This document shows, piece after piece, positions 7,395 to 16,183 of a stretch of DNA of 64,000 nucleotides (the first letter of the stretch is position 1; each line of letters opens with the position of its first letter). The notes under the pieces are model-generated. The model made no database searches. It saw only the letters and a list, made by a program, of their open reading frames with translations, and had not been told where the DNA came from. The translations under genes and the position numbers were made by a program. Source of the DNA: Hallerella sp963660435 (GTDB lineage Bacteria; Fibrobacterota; Fibrobacteria; Fibrobacterales; Fibrobacteraceae); assembly GCA_963660435.1 (NCBI GenBank), contig CAVKYI010000007.1:1-64000 (forward strand). The letters run 5' to 3'.

Positions 7395-9707
7395 ATGAAC
7401 GCTTTCATACATAGAATTCTCCAGTTCGCGACTCGTTTCTTTCCAAGACCCGGAAAAAAGGTTTTCTTCTGGTTTGGAATTTTCCTTGTCCCGTGTGTCG
7501 CGGTCGTCCTCGCGATAGTCTTCTACTTTTCGAGCCTTGTCCCGGAACTTCCGTCCCTTTCGCAACTCGAAAGCATCGATCCGAAGCTGGTGACGACCGT
7601 CTATGACAAGGACAGCGTCCCTGTACACGAGTTCTTCGTGGAAAGGCGCGTGTGGAGGCCCATCGATTCCATCCCGGAAATGGCGATGAACGCCGTGATG
7701 GCGACCGAGGACCGAGACTTCTACAGCCACTGGGGACTGAACATTTTAGCGATTCCCAAGGCAATTCTCCAGTCCGTTTCGCGGGGAGACAAGATCCGCG
7801 GCGCATCGACCCTCACGCAGCAGCTCTCCAAGCTTCTCTTCCTTACCCCCGAACGCAAGATTTCGCGAAAGATCAAGGAAGCGATGACGTCCGTCCGCAT
7901 CGAGCAGACCTACACCAAGCGGGAAATCCTCGAATTCTACATGAACGAAGTCTATCTCGGCGGCGGGAACTACGGTTTCGAAGCGGCCAGCGAGTTCTAC
8001 TTTGGGAAGCCGCTCGATTCGCTCGACGTTCCTCAATACGCGGTTCTCGCCGGAATGCTCCAGCGCCCGGAAGGATACCGCCCGGACAGGCACCCGAAAG
8101 CCGCGCTCGAACGGCGCAACACGGTTCTCTTCGCGATGCGGGACGCGGGCTACATTTCGAAGGAGGACTACCGGAAATATCTGGACTATCCGCTCGAAAC
8201 GGTGAAGCACCAGGTGGGAAACGGCTCCGGACTTTACTACTACGAGGAAATCCGTAAGTTCATGGAAAACAAGTATGGGCAAAAGTCGCTCTATGCGGAC
8301 GGGGTGAACATCTACAGCACCATCGACCCGCAGATCCAGGCCTTTGCCGAAGACGTGGAAAGGCGGCACATCGAACGCATCCGCAAGCGCATCCAGCAGC
8401 GCGCGGTCTGGAAGCTCGGACTTGCCGCCAGGTACAAGCTTCCGGCGGATTCCGTCGTCGCTCATTTCGACAGCATCTACGCACTCTTCAAGAAGGACTA
8501 TCTCGCAAAGGATACCGCGGCGGATCCGTCCAAGTGGCGCTTCCCGGACAGCTCGCGCTACCACGCGCCCCAGATGGCGATGATTCTCATCGAAAACGGA
8601 ACGGGCGCCATCCGCGCCATGGTCGGCGGAAACGACTTCAACGAGTCCCGCTGGAACCGGGCGGTCCAGTCCCTGCGGCAACCGGGATCGTCCTTCAAGC
8701 CCATCGTCTATGCGACAGCCGTCGAAGCGGGAGCCTCTCCGTGCGATTCCATCAACGACCAGCCTGTCACCATCGAGGACGAAGCGGATCCCTCGAAGAC
8801 GTGGCGTCCGGCGAACTTCGACAAGGAATTCGAAGGGATGATGACCGTGCGGCGCGCCCTCTACCGTTCGATGAACCTCCCGGCGGTCCTCACCGGCATC
8901 AAGTACGGGCTTCCGAATGTCGTAAACTACGCGCGAAAGTTCGGCATCCGAAAAGCGCCGCTACAGCCCGTACCGAGCCTTGCCCTGGGATCCATCGGCA
9001 GCACGCTCTGGGAAATGACTTCCGCCTACACCGTGTTTCCGAACGGCGGCATCCGCGTCGAGCCCTACATGATCGATTCCATCGCGGACAAGGACGGAAA
9101 CATCGTCGAACGGCACAAACGCGTAGAGCATACTGTCCTCAAGCCGGCAAGCGCCTACATCATGGTCGATATGCTGAAGGACGTAAACATCCACGGGACA
9201 GGCGCGCGCGTCGGAGCGAGCGGCTTCAGGCACCCGAGCGGCGGAAAGACAGGCACGACGAACAACTACGCGGACGCCTGGTACATCGGATTTACGCGAT
9301 ACTACACGCTCGGCATCTGGGTCGGGACGGATTCGCCCGCGCCGATGGGACCGGGGCATACAGGTTCCGAAGATCCGCTTCCCGCCTGGATCGAGGTCAT
9401 GAAGGAGCTGCACAAGGATCTTCCTGTCCGCGGATTTTCCATGCCCGCAGGCGTCATCGGGAAAAAGACCTGCAACAACACGGGAAAGCTCGCCGGAGAG
9501 TTCTGCGGAGCGACGACTTACTGCCTCTATTCCGCGGGACACGTTCCCGACGAAACTTGCGACGGCAACCACTTTTCGACCAAGAAGTCCGCGGACAACG
9601 CGACGCTCTTCTCTAGCAAGTCATCTTCCGAAGGCTCGATGAAGGCGAAGACAAAGAAGGAAAAGAACGCTCCGCCACCGAAGAAAAAGACAAGACAGAT
9701 GTTCTAG
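7395..9707 (+). CDS. Class A penicillin-binding protein (PBP1A-like bifunctional peptidoglycan synthase)
   Basis: 770 aa. There is one N-terminal membrane anchor (VFFWFGIFLVPCVAVVLAIV, about residues 22-41). The glycosyltransferase domain contains ATEDRDFYSHWG (catalytic Glu about residue 103) and GASTLTQQLSK. A linker is followed by a transpeptidase domain with the active serine in PGSSFKP (about residue 432), the SMN motif in YRSMNLPAV, and KTGT (about 617). The C-terminal tail has four cysteines (TCNN, FCGA, YCLY, TCDG) and a Lys/Pro-rich end. It polymerises and cross-links periplasmic peptidoglycan. ATG 7395 is chosen because it sits shortly before the membrane segment; the in-frame codons upstream add non-family sequence. 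Confidence 0.93.
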   Translation: MNAFIHRILQFATRFFPRPGKKVFFWFGIFLVPCVAVVLAIVFYFSSLVPELPSLSQLESIDPKLVTTVYDKDSVPVHEFFVERRVWRPIDSIPEMAMNAVMATEDRDFYSHWGLNILAIPKAILQSVSRGDKIRGASTLTQQLSKLLFLTPERKISRKIKEAMTSVRIEQTYTKREILEFYMNEVYLGGGNYGFEAASEFYFGKPLDSLDVPQYAVLAGMLQRPEGYRPDRHPKAALERRNTVLFAMRDAGYISKEDYRKYLDYPLETVKHQVGNGSGLYYYEEIRKFMENKYGQKSLYADGVNIYSTIDPQIQAFAEDVERRHIERIRKRIQQRAVWKLGLAARYKLPADSVVAHFDSIYALFKKDYLAKDTAADPSKWRFPDSSRYHAPQMAMILIENGTGAIRAMVGGNDFNESRWNRAVQSLRQPGSSFKPIVYATAVEAGASPCDSINDQPVTIEDEADPSKTWRPANFDKEFEGMMTVRRALYRSMNLPAVLTGIKYGLPNVVNYARKFGIRKAPLQPVPSLALGSIGSTLWEMTSAYTVFPNGGIRVEPYMIDSIADKDGNIVERHKRVEHTVLKPASAYIMVDMLKDVNIHGTGARVGASGFRHPSGGKTGTTNNYADAWYIGFTRYYTLGIWVGTDSPAPMGPGHTGSEDPLPAWIEVMKELHKDLPVRGFSMPAGVIGKKTCNNTGKLAGEFCGATTYCLYSAGHVPDETCDGNHFSTKKSADNATLFSSKSSSEGSMKAKTKKEKNAPPPKKKTRQMF

Positions 9708-9813
9708 GGTTCCTGAAACAGGAATGGGAAAATAGGAGACGGGCCGGAAAAGTCAAGACTTCGTCTGCAAAAAAGCGCCTAATTTTTTTCCTTACATTTC
9801 AGGCGAAAATTGC

Positions 9814-9821
9814 TATCTTTG
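9814..9821 (+). promoter_or_regulatory. FCB -10 box TATCTTTG directly before rlmN
   Basis: TATCTTTG ends 7 nt before the GTG start at 9829, so transcription would begin at or next to the start codon. No Shine-Dalgarno sequence is visible, as expected for a leaderless message. Confidence 0.55.
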
Positions 9822-9828
9822 CTTTTCG

Positions 9829-10926
9829 GTGACGAACATTTACAAAGATATCAAATCCCTCACGGTTGATGAACTCAAGGAGTGGCTTTCCGTTAACTGC
9901 GAAAAGTCCTACCGGGCGGACCAAATCGAGAACTGGCTTTTCTGCCGCCAGGTTTCGAGCTACGACCAGATGACGAACCTTCCGCAACAGACGCGCGAAA
10001 AGCTCGCCCGGGCGTTCGCCATCCGTTCCCTTGCCGAAGTCGAGCATCTCGTTTCCGTTGACGGTGCCGTGAAATGGCTATTCAGGACCGCGGACGGCCA
10101 ACATATCGAAACGGTCCTCATCCCTACCAACGGACGCTTTTCCGTCTGCGTTTCCACGCAAATCGGCTGCGCCCAGAACTGCGCCTTTTGCCGAACGGCC
10201 AAGATGGGATTCATCCGGAATCTCGAAGCGGGCGAAATTCTCGAAGAAATCATTCGCGTAAACGACTACCTGAAGGCGACCGGCGAAATCGACGCCGACG
10301 GAAAGCCCGCCCAGGTGACGAACATCATCTTCATGGGCATGGGCGAACCTCTCAACAATCTCGAAAATGTCCACCGGACATGCTGCACGCTCCACAACCA
10401 GAAGCTCTTCAACCTGGGACGAAAAAAGATGACCGTGAGCACGAGCGGAGTCGTCCCGAAAATCAAGGAGCTGGTCGATAGGAACACGCCCTGCTGCCTC
10501 GCGGTGAGCCTCAACAGCACGAACAACGAGGCGAGAAGCTCCGTCATGCCCGTAAACCGGGTCTGGCCAATCGAAAGGCTGCTCGAAGCGACCGACGAAT
10601 ACACGCGGCGTACGGACAACTACGTAACATTTGAATTTGTCCTGATGAAAGGCGTCACGTGCACGGATACAGCGGCAAAAGAGCTGATAAGAATCTGCGC
10701 GCCGCGTCGCTGCAAGGTAAACGCCATCGTCTTGAACGAGATGGACGATCCAAGCATCGAAGCCCCCACGGCAGAGGAAGTGGAAAGATTCCTCGAAAAG
10801 GTCCGGGCGGCGGAAATCCAGATCACCATCCGAAATCCGCGAGGACGCGACATCCTTGCCGCCTGCGGACAACTCGCTTACAAAAAACAACAGAAGGTAG
10901 CCCATGCTGACACAGAATCTGCCTGA
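9829..10926 (+). CDS. rlmN: Dual-specificity RNA methyltransferase RlmN (23S A2503 / tRNA A37)
   Basis: 365 aa, usual length. The radical-SAM cluster GCAQNCAFC (Cys 114, 118, 121) has the CxxxCxxC spacing of the family. GMGEPLNN and the C-terminal RGRDILAACGQL, with the methyl-carrying Cys, are also present. The enzyme makes 2-methyladenosine in 23S rRNA and some tRNAs. The GTG at 9829 fits the family N-terminus (SLTVDELKEWL) and lies 7 nt after a -10 box, so the mRNA may be leaderless. The stop lies 23 bp inside the next gene, so the two are co-transcribed. Confidence 0.95.
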   Translation: MTNIYKDIKSLTVDELKEWLSVNCEKSYRADQIENWLFCRQVSSYDQMTNLPQQTREKLARAFAIRSLAEVEHLVSVDGAVKWLFRTADGQHIETVLIPTNGRFSVCVSTQIGCAQNCAFCRTAKMGFIRNLEAGEILEEIIRVNDYLKATGEIDADGKPAQVTNIIFMGMGEPLNNLENVHRTCCTLHNQKLFNLGRKKMTVSTSGVVPKIKELVDRNTPCCLAVSLNSTNNEARSSVMPVNRVWPIERLLEATDEYTRRTDNYVTFEFVLMKGVTCTDTAAKELIRICAPRRCKVNAIVLNEMDDPSIEAPTAEEVERFLEKVRAAEIQITIRNPRGRDILAACGQLAYKKQQKVAHADTESA

Positions 10927-11527
10927 GTTCTGGGAAAATCTCTACACGGAACACAAGGATTACTGGAATCTAAAAAAGGCCACGCCGGCCCTGCTCGAAT
11001 TTTTCAAGGACCCGCACTGTCCCAAGGAAGGCAGCGTGCTAGTCCCGGGTGCAGGCTACGGATACGATGCGGAAGCCTGGGCAAGGCGCGGACACGACGT
11101 TCTCGCCGTGGATTTCGCGCCGACCGCGGTCGATGAGCTCGACAGGCTTTCCCGAAAGATCGAAAACTTCAAGTCGCTGAACCTCGACCTCTTCGAGCTC
11201 AGCCCCAAGGATCCAAAGAAAGGCGGCCAGCAGTTCGACATCATCTACGACTACTGCACGTTCACGGGCATCCACCCGGGGCGACGCGACGAATGCTTCG
11301 AAGTGTGGCTGAAGATGCTCAAGGATGACGGCGTAGTCATCGCGTTCTTCTATCCGTTCCTGAACGGCAATACCCTGCAAGGGCCACCGCATCCGACATC
11401 CGAAGGAGAGCTGATGGCTCGTCTCGGCGGAATTTTCGACGTCGTCGAAAGAATCCCCGCGAAGGAAAGCGTTCCCGATCGGAAGGGCAAGGAAGAATTC
11501 TGGCTCTTGAAAAAGGCCGAGGCTTAA
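10904..11527 (+). CDS. SAM-dependent methyltransferase, thiopurine S-methyltransferase (TPMT)-like
   Basis: 207 aa. It starts with FWENLYTEHKDYWNLKKATPAL, close to the FWxxxW..G.T.W start of the TPMT superfamily. The SAM-binding motif I is VLVPGAGYGYDAEAWARRGHDVLAVD (key residues G-A-G-Y-G and the acidic D of VD). It probably methylates a small thiol, selenium, tellurium or halide substrate; the target cannot be read from sequence. The gene overlaps rlmN by 23 bp and has AAGGT before its ATG. Confidence 0.82.
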   Translation: MLTQNLPEFWENLYTEHKDYWNLKKATPALLEFFKDPHCPKEGSVLVPGAGYGYDAEAWARRGHDVLAVDFAPTAVDELDRLSRKIENFKSLNLDLFELSPKDPKKGGQQFDIIYDYCTFTGIHPGRRDECFEVWLKMLKDDGVVIAFFYPFLNGNTLQGPPHPTSEGELMARLGGIFDVVERIPAKESVPDRKGKEEFWLLKKAEA

Positions 11528-11532
11528 TAATT

Positions 11533-11540
11533 TATCTTTG
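11533..11540 (+). promoter_or_regulatory. FCB -10 box TATCTTTG for the ychJ-like gene
   Basis: TATCTTTG ends 38 nt before the ATG at 11579. The predicted leader contains a clear GAGG ribosome site. Confidence 0.5.
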
Positions 11541-11578
11541 AATAAACATTTCTGGTCACGAATTACCGAGGAATTACC

Positions 11579-12079
11579 ATGGCAGAAGAAAATCTTTGCC
11601 CCTGCGGATCCGGAAAGGCGTATTCCGAATGCTGCGAACCGATTATCAAGGGAGAAGCCCTCGCCCCCACTCCGGAAGCCCTGATGCGCTCCCGCTACAC
11701 GGCTTACGCAAAGCACGAAGTCAAGTGGCTCAAGGAATCGCTTGACCCGTCCCAGCAGACGGACTACGACGAAAAGAGCGTCGAGGACTGGAGCAAGCGT
11801 TCCCAGTGGCTCGGCATCCAGATACTCCAGACAAGAACGGAAGAAGAGAAGAACATCGGCTGGGTCGAATTCATCTGCAAGTACAAGCAGGGTTCCATCG
11901 CCCGCGAGCATCACGAGCTTTCCGAATTCCACAAGGTAAAGGGAGCTTGGCTTTTCTACGACGGACGCGCCGTGAAGCCTTCGACCATCCACAAGACGAC
12001 CCCGGACGTCGGTCGCAACGATCCGTGCCCGTGCGGCTCGGGACTCAAGTACAAGAAGTGCTGCGGCAAGGACAGATAA
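11579..12079 (+). CDS. YchJ-family protein with SEC-C zinc motifs at both ends
   Basis: 166 aa. The N-terminus reads LCPCGSGKAYSECC and the C-terminus DPCPCGSGLKYKKCCG, two copies of the SEC-C zinc-binding motif known from SecA tails. The middle (about residues 30-135) matches the YchJ/UPF0225 domain (LMRSRYTAYA). The molecular function of YchJ is not established. The gene has its own promoter box and a strong GAGG site. argC follows 32 bp downstream. Confidence 0.88.
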   Translation: MAEENLCPCGSGKAYSECCEPIIKGEALAPTPEALMRSRYTAYAKHEVKWLKESLDPSQQTDYDEKSVEDWSKRSQWLGIQILQTRTEEEKNIGWVEFICKYKQGSIAREHHELSEFHKVKGAWLFYDGRAVKPSTIHKTTPDVGRNDPCPCGSGLKYKKCCGKDR

Positions 12080-12111
12080 ATCCTTCGTAGCGGCCAAGAG
12101 AGGTGCAAAGC

Positions 12112-13086
12112 ATGAAATTTCGCGTATTCGTCGATGGCGAGGCAGGTACGACCGGTCTCCAAATCTATGAACGCCTGAGAGAAAGGGACGACGTGGAAAT
12201 ATTGCGCATCGACCCGAATCTTCGAAAGGACGTCGAAGAAAGAAAGCGCCTGATAAACGATTCCGACGTGACGTTTCTCTGCCTTCCCGATGCCGCCGCG
12301 ATCGAAAGCGCTTCGCTCTGCACGAACCCGAAGACAAGAATCATCGACGCTTCGACCGCGCACCGTACAGATCCCGCCTGGGCTTACGGCATTCCGGAAC
12401 TTTCCCGCGAATTTCGGGAAGCGGTCAGGAACAACCCGCGGATAGCGAACCCGGGCTGCCACGCTTCGGGATTTATCCTCGGCATCTACCCGCTCGTTTC
12501 GAAAGAGATTCTCGGAAAGGACGCGGAGCTTTCGACTTACAGCCTCACCGGATACTCGGGAGGCGGAAAGAAGATGATTGCAAGCTACGAAGCGGAAGGC
12601 GTCCAGATTTCCCATCCGGGAATGTCGCCACGCCTTTTCGCCCCGAGACCTTATGCGCTCGGGCATCACCACAAGCACCTTCCCGAAATGCAGAAGATCT
12701 GCGGTCTCGAAAATCCCCCGATTTTCAACCCGATCGTCGGTCCCTACTACAAGGGCATGGCGGTTTCCACGGCGATAGTCCCGAGCTCTTTCAAGAAGAG
12801 CGTTTCGGCAAGCGACCTGCAAGAGGTTCTCGCGGCGCATTACGCGGGTTCCCGCTTCGTCAAGGTTCTCCCCTACGAAGAAGAGCCGACGCTCGATGCG
12901 GGTTCTCTCGACCCGACGGAATGCAACGGCACGAACGAAGCGCACATCCACGTTTTCGGAAAGGGCAAGGCTCTCCAGGTCACGGTCACGCTCGACAATC
13001 TGGGCAAGGGCGCTTCCGGGGCCGCCATCCAGAACATGAACATCGCGCTCGGACTTGACGAAGGAATCGGACTATCATGTTCCTAG
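12112..13086 (+). CDS. argC: N-acetyl-gamma-glutamyl-phosphate reductase, short (type 2) form
   Basis: 324 aa. It reduces N-acetylglutamyl phosphate to the semialdehyde with NADPH in arginine synthesis. The sequence begins RVFVDGEAGTTGLQIYERL, typical of the short ArgC class, and has the active Cys in ANPGCHASG and the GYSGGGKKM segment. The start at 12112 is preceded by AGAGG. It ends 10 bp inside obgE, so the two are translationally coupled. No other arg genes are present in the window. Confidence 0.92.
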   Translation: MKFRVFVDGEAGTTGLQIYERLRERDDVEILRIDPNLRKDVEERKRLINDSDVTFLCLPDAAAIESASLCTNPKTRIIDASTAHRTDPAWAYGIPELSREFREAVRNNPRIANPGCHASGFILGIYPLVSKEILGKDAELSTYSLTGYSGGGKKMIASYEAEGVQISHPGMSPRLFAPRPYALGHHHKHLPEMQKICGLENPPIFNPIVGPYYKGMAVSTAIVPSSFKKSVSASDLQEVLAAHYAGSRFVKVLPYEEEPTLDAGSLDPTECNGTNEAHIHVFGKGKALQVTVTLDNLGKGASGAAIQNMNIALGLDEGIGLSCS

Positions 13087-14072
13087 ACGAAAAGACAATC
13101 GACGTCCGCTCGGGAAAGGGCGGTAACGGCCTCTGCAGCTTCCGCAGGGAAAAATTCGTTCCTCTGGGCGGTCCGGACGGCGGAGACGGCGGAAAGGGCG
13201 GAAGCGTCATCCTTCGCGCGAACGAACAGTACACGACCCTGCTCGACATGGGAAACAGCCGCATTTACAAGGCGGACAACGGCGAAGACGGCGGAGCGGC
13301 CCGCTGCACGGGAAAATCGGCCAAGGATTTGATTATCGACGTTCCCTGCGGCACGATTGTCAAGGATTCCGCGGGGCACATCCTCGCCGACCTCACCGAA
13401 CCGGGCCAACGCTGGATAGCCGCGAAAGGCGGACGCGGCGGACTCGGAAACGTCCATTTCGCGACTCCCACGGTACAAGGTCCCGAAAAGGCGACGCGCG
13501 GACAGAGCGGCGAACGCCGCGAACTCTCGCTCGAGCTGAAACTCGTAGCCGACATCGGGCTTGTCGGGTTCCCGAACGCAGGCAAGTCCTCGCTGGTAAA
13601 CAAGATTTCCTCGGCAAGGCCAAAGGTAGGAGACTACCCGTTCACGACCCTCGAACCCGTCCTCGGCATCGTCTCCCATGCGGCGCATTCCTTTGTCGTC
13701 GCGGACATTCCGGGCCTCATCGACGGCGCGAGTTCCGGCAAGGGGCTCGGACACGAATTCCTGAAGCACATCGAACGCACCTACGCGCTTCTGTTCGTCA
13801 TCGACGCCTACGAGGAAGACGCCTGGAAAAAGTTCCAGACGCTCCGCAAGGAGCTCAAGAACTTTCACCCGAAGCTTGTCGAAAAGCCCTACGTCATCGC
13901 CCTCAACAAGTCCGATCTGGGAATCGACGACGCGGTCAAGAAGTTCAAGGCGAAGAAGGAAAACTTCATCGTCACGTCCGCATTTTCCGGAGAAGGCGTC
14001 CGGGAACTTGTCAAGTTCCTCTCCGACATGGTTCCCGACAGGCACAAGAAATACAAGGGCTGGAGCAAGTAG
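13077..14072 (+). CDS. obgE: GTPase Obg/CgtA, ribosome-associated
   Basis: 331 aa. The glycine-rich Obg fold occupies residues 1-157 (GGPDGGDGGKGG). The G domain follows with P-loop GFPNAGKSS, switch DIPGLIDGAS and base-recognition NKSD. There is no C-terminal OCT extension. It helps large-subunit maturation. It overlaps argC by 10 bp, and the HU/IHF gene starts 2 bp after its stop, so these form an operon. Confidence 0.95.
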   Translation: MFLDEKTIDVRSGKGGNGLCSFRREKFVPLGGPDGGDGGKGGSVILRANEQYTTLLDMGNSRIYKADNGEDGGAARCTGKSAKDLIIDVPCGTIVKDSAGHILADLTEPGQRWIAAKGGRGGLGNVHFATPTVQGPEKATRGQSGERRELSLELKLVADIGLVGFPNAGKSSLVNKISSARPKVGDYPFTTLEPVLGIVSHAAHSFVVADIPGLIDGASSGKGLGHEFLKHIERTYALLFVIDAYEEDAWKKFQTLRKELKNFHPKLVEKPYVIALNKSDLGIDDAVKKFKAKKENFIVTSAFSGEGVRELVKFLSDMVPDRHKKYKGWSK

Positions 14073-14074
14073 GC

Positions 14075-14383
14075 ATGGCTGATTCCAGGAACAACGTCAC
14101 GAAAAAGGATCTGGTCGAAGAAATCGCTTCGCGGATAGGCTTCACGCAGGTCGATACGAAAGTCATCGTGGAAAGTTTTCTGGATGCGATATCCAAGGCC
14201 CTTGCAGACGGCAAGAACATCGAAATACGCGGATTCGGCAGATTCAAGCTCAAGACTCGCGACGCCCATACGGCAAGAAACCCGCGCACCGGAGAATCGG
14301 TAGAAGTCAAGACCCAGGTTCGCCCCGTCTTCGAAGCGAGCCGCGAGCTCAACCGAATACTCGAAACCCGGGACGAGCCATGA
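14075..14383 (+). CDS. HU/IHF-family DNA-binding protein
   Basis: 102 aa. The sequence VTKKDLVEEIASRIG, IEIRGFGRFKLKTRDAHTARNPRTGE and RPVFEASREL gives the helical base and the beta-arm with the Asn-Pro intercalating tip of the HU/IHF family. IHF alpha/beta and HU cannot be separated with confidence, although the IRGFGRF core is IHF-like. It lies between obgE and smpB; its stop overlaps the smpB start (ATGA). Confidence 0.9.
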   Translation: MADSRNNVTKKDLVEEIASRIGFTQVDTKVIVESFLDAISKALADGKNIEIRGFGRFKLKTRDAHTARNPRTGESVEVKTQVRPVFEASRELNRILETRDEP

Positions 14384-14856
14384 CGCAAAAGAATTCGCCC
14401 AAGACGCCGACAATCGTAAATCGCAAGGCGCAGCACCAGTACTTTGTCGATGAACGCTTCGAAACGGGAATCATGCTGGTCGGTTCGGAGATAAAGTCCA
14501 TCCGTGACGGGAAATGCAACATCAACGACGCATGGATTGACGTATCCAAGGACAAGAACGAACTCTGGCTCATCGGAGCGCACATCGACGACTATTCCTT
14601 CGCCAGGCGTTTTGGCCACGAGCCTCAGCGCAAGCGAAAACTGCTCGCCCACGTTTCCGAAATCCAGAAAATGCGCAAGGCGACGGAGCTCAAGGGGCTA
14701 ACCCTCATTCCACTCAAAGTGTATTTCAAGAATCGATATGTCAAGATCGAAGTAGGTATATGCCGAGGCAAGGACAACAGGGACAAGCGCGAGGACATCA
14801 TCGCGCGGGACACGAAGCTGGCCATCGCCCGCATCGTCAAGGCGGCAAGGCGCTGA
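14380..14856 (+). CDS. smpB: SsrA-binding protein SmpB
   Basis: 158 aa. It binds tmRNA during ribosome rescue. Recognisable parts are IVNRKAQHQYFVDERFETGI, LVGSEIKSIRDGKCNINDAW and the basic C-terminal tail KREDIIARDTKLAIARIVK. It starts in an ATGA overlap with the HU/IHF gene. The ssrA (tmRNA) gene itself is not in the window. Confidence 0.95.
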   Translation: MTQKNSPKTPTIVNRKAQHQYFVDERFETGIMLVGSEIKSIRDGKCNINDAWIDVSKDKNELWLIGAHIDDYSFARRFGHEPQRKRKLLAHVSEIQKMRKATELKGLTLIPLKVYFKNRYVKIEVGICRGKDNRDKREDIIARDTKLAIARIVKAARR

Positions 14857-16067
14857 TTTTCGCGCTTCTGCTTCTTCTTTCGAGCCTTTTCACCGAAGCG
14901 CCCGCCAATGTCCGCGTGTTTCCAAGGAACGGGATATGGATGGTCGATATGGAAGCTCTCGCCAGGTCGGAAGGCCTCGCTACCGAATTCAAGCCCATCG
15001 AAAGACACTTTACGGCCAAGGGAAAGGATTTCTCCTGTTCGTTCGTCGTCGGTTTTCCCTACATTCTCGAAAACGGCAAGGCGGTAAGGCTTTCCGTTCC
15101 CACGATCTTCGAGGACGACGCCATCTGGGTTCCCGCGAACGAGACCATGGCCATTTTTTCCAAGGCCTTTTCCAGAACATATGTTCTCGATTCGGTCGCA
15201 GGGGTCTTGCGCTCCGAAAAGATCCAAGAAGCGAAGCTTTCCCCCGCGCAGGTTTCCACCGAAACAAAGCGGGATTCCATACAAACTAATACTGCGTCCA
15301 AAGCCGTAACGAAAGAAGCGAAAAAAAGTTCGGGAAGCGCGCCCGCGGGTTCCCGCGAAGTGAAGAACATCGTCATCGATCCGGGCCACGGCGGAAAGGA
15401 CCCGGGCGCCATCGGAAAGTTTTCGAACGAAAAGGACATCGTCCTCTCGGTGGCGAAACTGCTCGAAAAGGAACTGGTCAAGCGCGGCTTCCGCGTAAAG
15501 CTCACGCGCAGCACGGACAAGTTTATCCAGCTTTCCGAGCGTCCCCAGATAGCGAACCGCTGGAACGGCGATCTCTTCATCAGCCTGCACTGCAATTCCA
15601 TCGACGGAGCGCGAAGGGCAAAGGCAAAGGGATTTCGCATCTACGTTCTGCGGGATCCGGAAAGCGAAGAGGACCGCGCGATAGCCCGTCGCGAAAACAA
15701 GGTCGCCTCGCTCTACGGTGACAAGAATTCCAAGGACGAGCTTTCCCCGCTCGACTGGCTCAAGATACAGGCGCGCCTCGAACAGTACAAGCAAGCAAGC
15801 TATACATTCACCGAAAAAGTCATCCAGGCATACGAAGGCGGAAAGATTCCCCGCCAGGGTTCCGGAGCGGGCGGTGCGGGTTTCATGGTTCTGGTCGGGG
15901 CTTTCATGCCGGCAACGCTTGTCGAGCTGGGCTTTATCAGCAACCCGGAAGAAGAACGCTACATGAATTCCGAAAACGGCCAGAGGGACATGGCGAGACG
16001 AATCGCCATCGGCGTCGAGGAATACAGAAAGGCTATCGACGAATACCTGAAAACCCTTTCGCACTAG
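14760..16067 (+). CDS. N-acetylmuramoyl-L-alanine amidase (Amidase_3)
   Basis: About 435 aa if the only in-frame ATG (14760) is used; this overlaps smpB by 97 bp. The hydrophobic core ALIFALLLLLSSLF then TEAPA is a signal peptide whose positive end comes just before it, so a non-ATG start nearer 14853 (CTG overlapping the smpB stop) is also possible. After a copper-amine-oxidase-like N-terminal region (about residues 50-160) and a Ser/Lys linker comes the zinc amidase domain (about 203-430): VIDPGHGGKDPGA (His), NEKDI (Glu), SLHCN (His) and VELGFISN (Glu). It cleaves the sugar-peptide amide in periplasmic peptidoglycan, for example at cell separation. Confidence 0.85.
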   Translation: MPRQGQQGQARGHHRAGHEAGHRPHRQGGKALIFALLLLLSSLFTEAPANVRVFPRNGIWMVDMEALARSEGLATEFKPIERHFTAKGKDFSCSFVVGFPYILENGKAVRLSVPTIFEDDAIWVPANETMAIFSKAFSRTYVLDSVAGVLRSEKIQEAKLSPAQVSTETKRDSIQTNTASKAVTKEAKKSSGSAPAGSREVKNIVIDPGHGGKDPGAIGKFSNEKDIVLSVAKLLEKELVKRGFRVKLTRSTDKFIQLSERPQIANRWNGDLFISLHCNSIDGARRAKAKGFRIYVLRDPESEEDRAIARRENKVASLYGDKNSKDELSPLDWLKIQARLEQYKQASYTFTEKVIQAYEGGKIPRQGSGAGGAGFMVLVGAFMPATLVELGFISNPEEERYMNSENGQRDMARRIAIGVEEYRKAIDEYLKTLSH

Positions 16068-16142
16068 ACAAAATTGTCACTCGCCTAGCGCGTTTCGAAG
16101 CGTATTTTGTAAAATTTTCGACCCGACCGCGCGATAGAATTC

Positions 16143-16150
16143 TATCTTTG
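16143..16150 (+). promoter_or_regulatory. FCB -10 box TATCTTTG for yebC
   Basis: TATCTTTG ends 33 nt before the ATG at 16184, with a GAGG ribosome site in between. Confidence 0.5.
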
Positions 16151-16183
16151 GGACATTGAAAATTTTGAACACCCGAGGTATAT

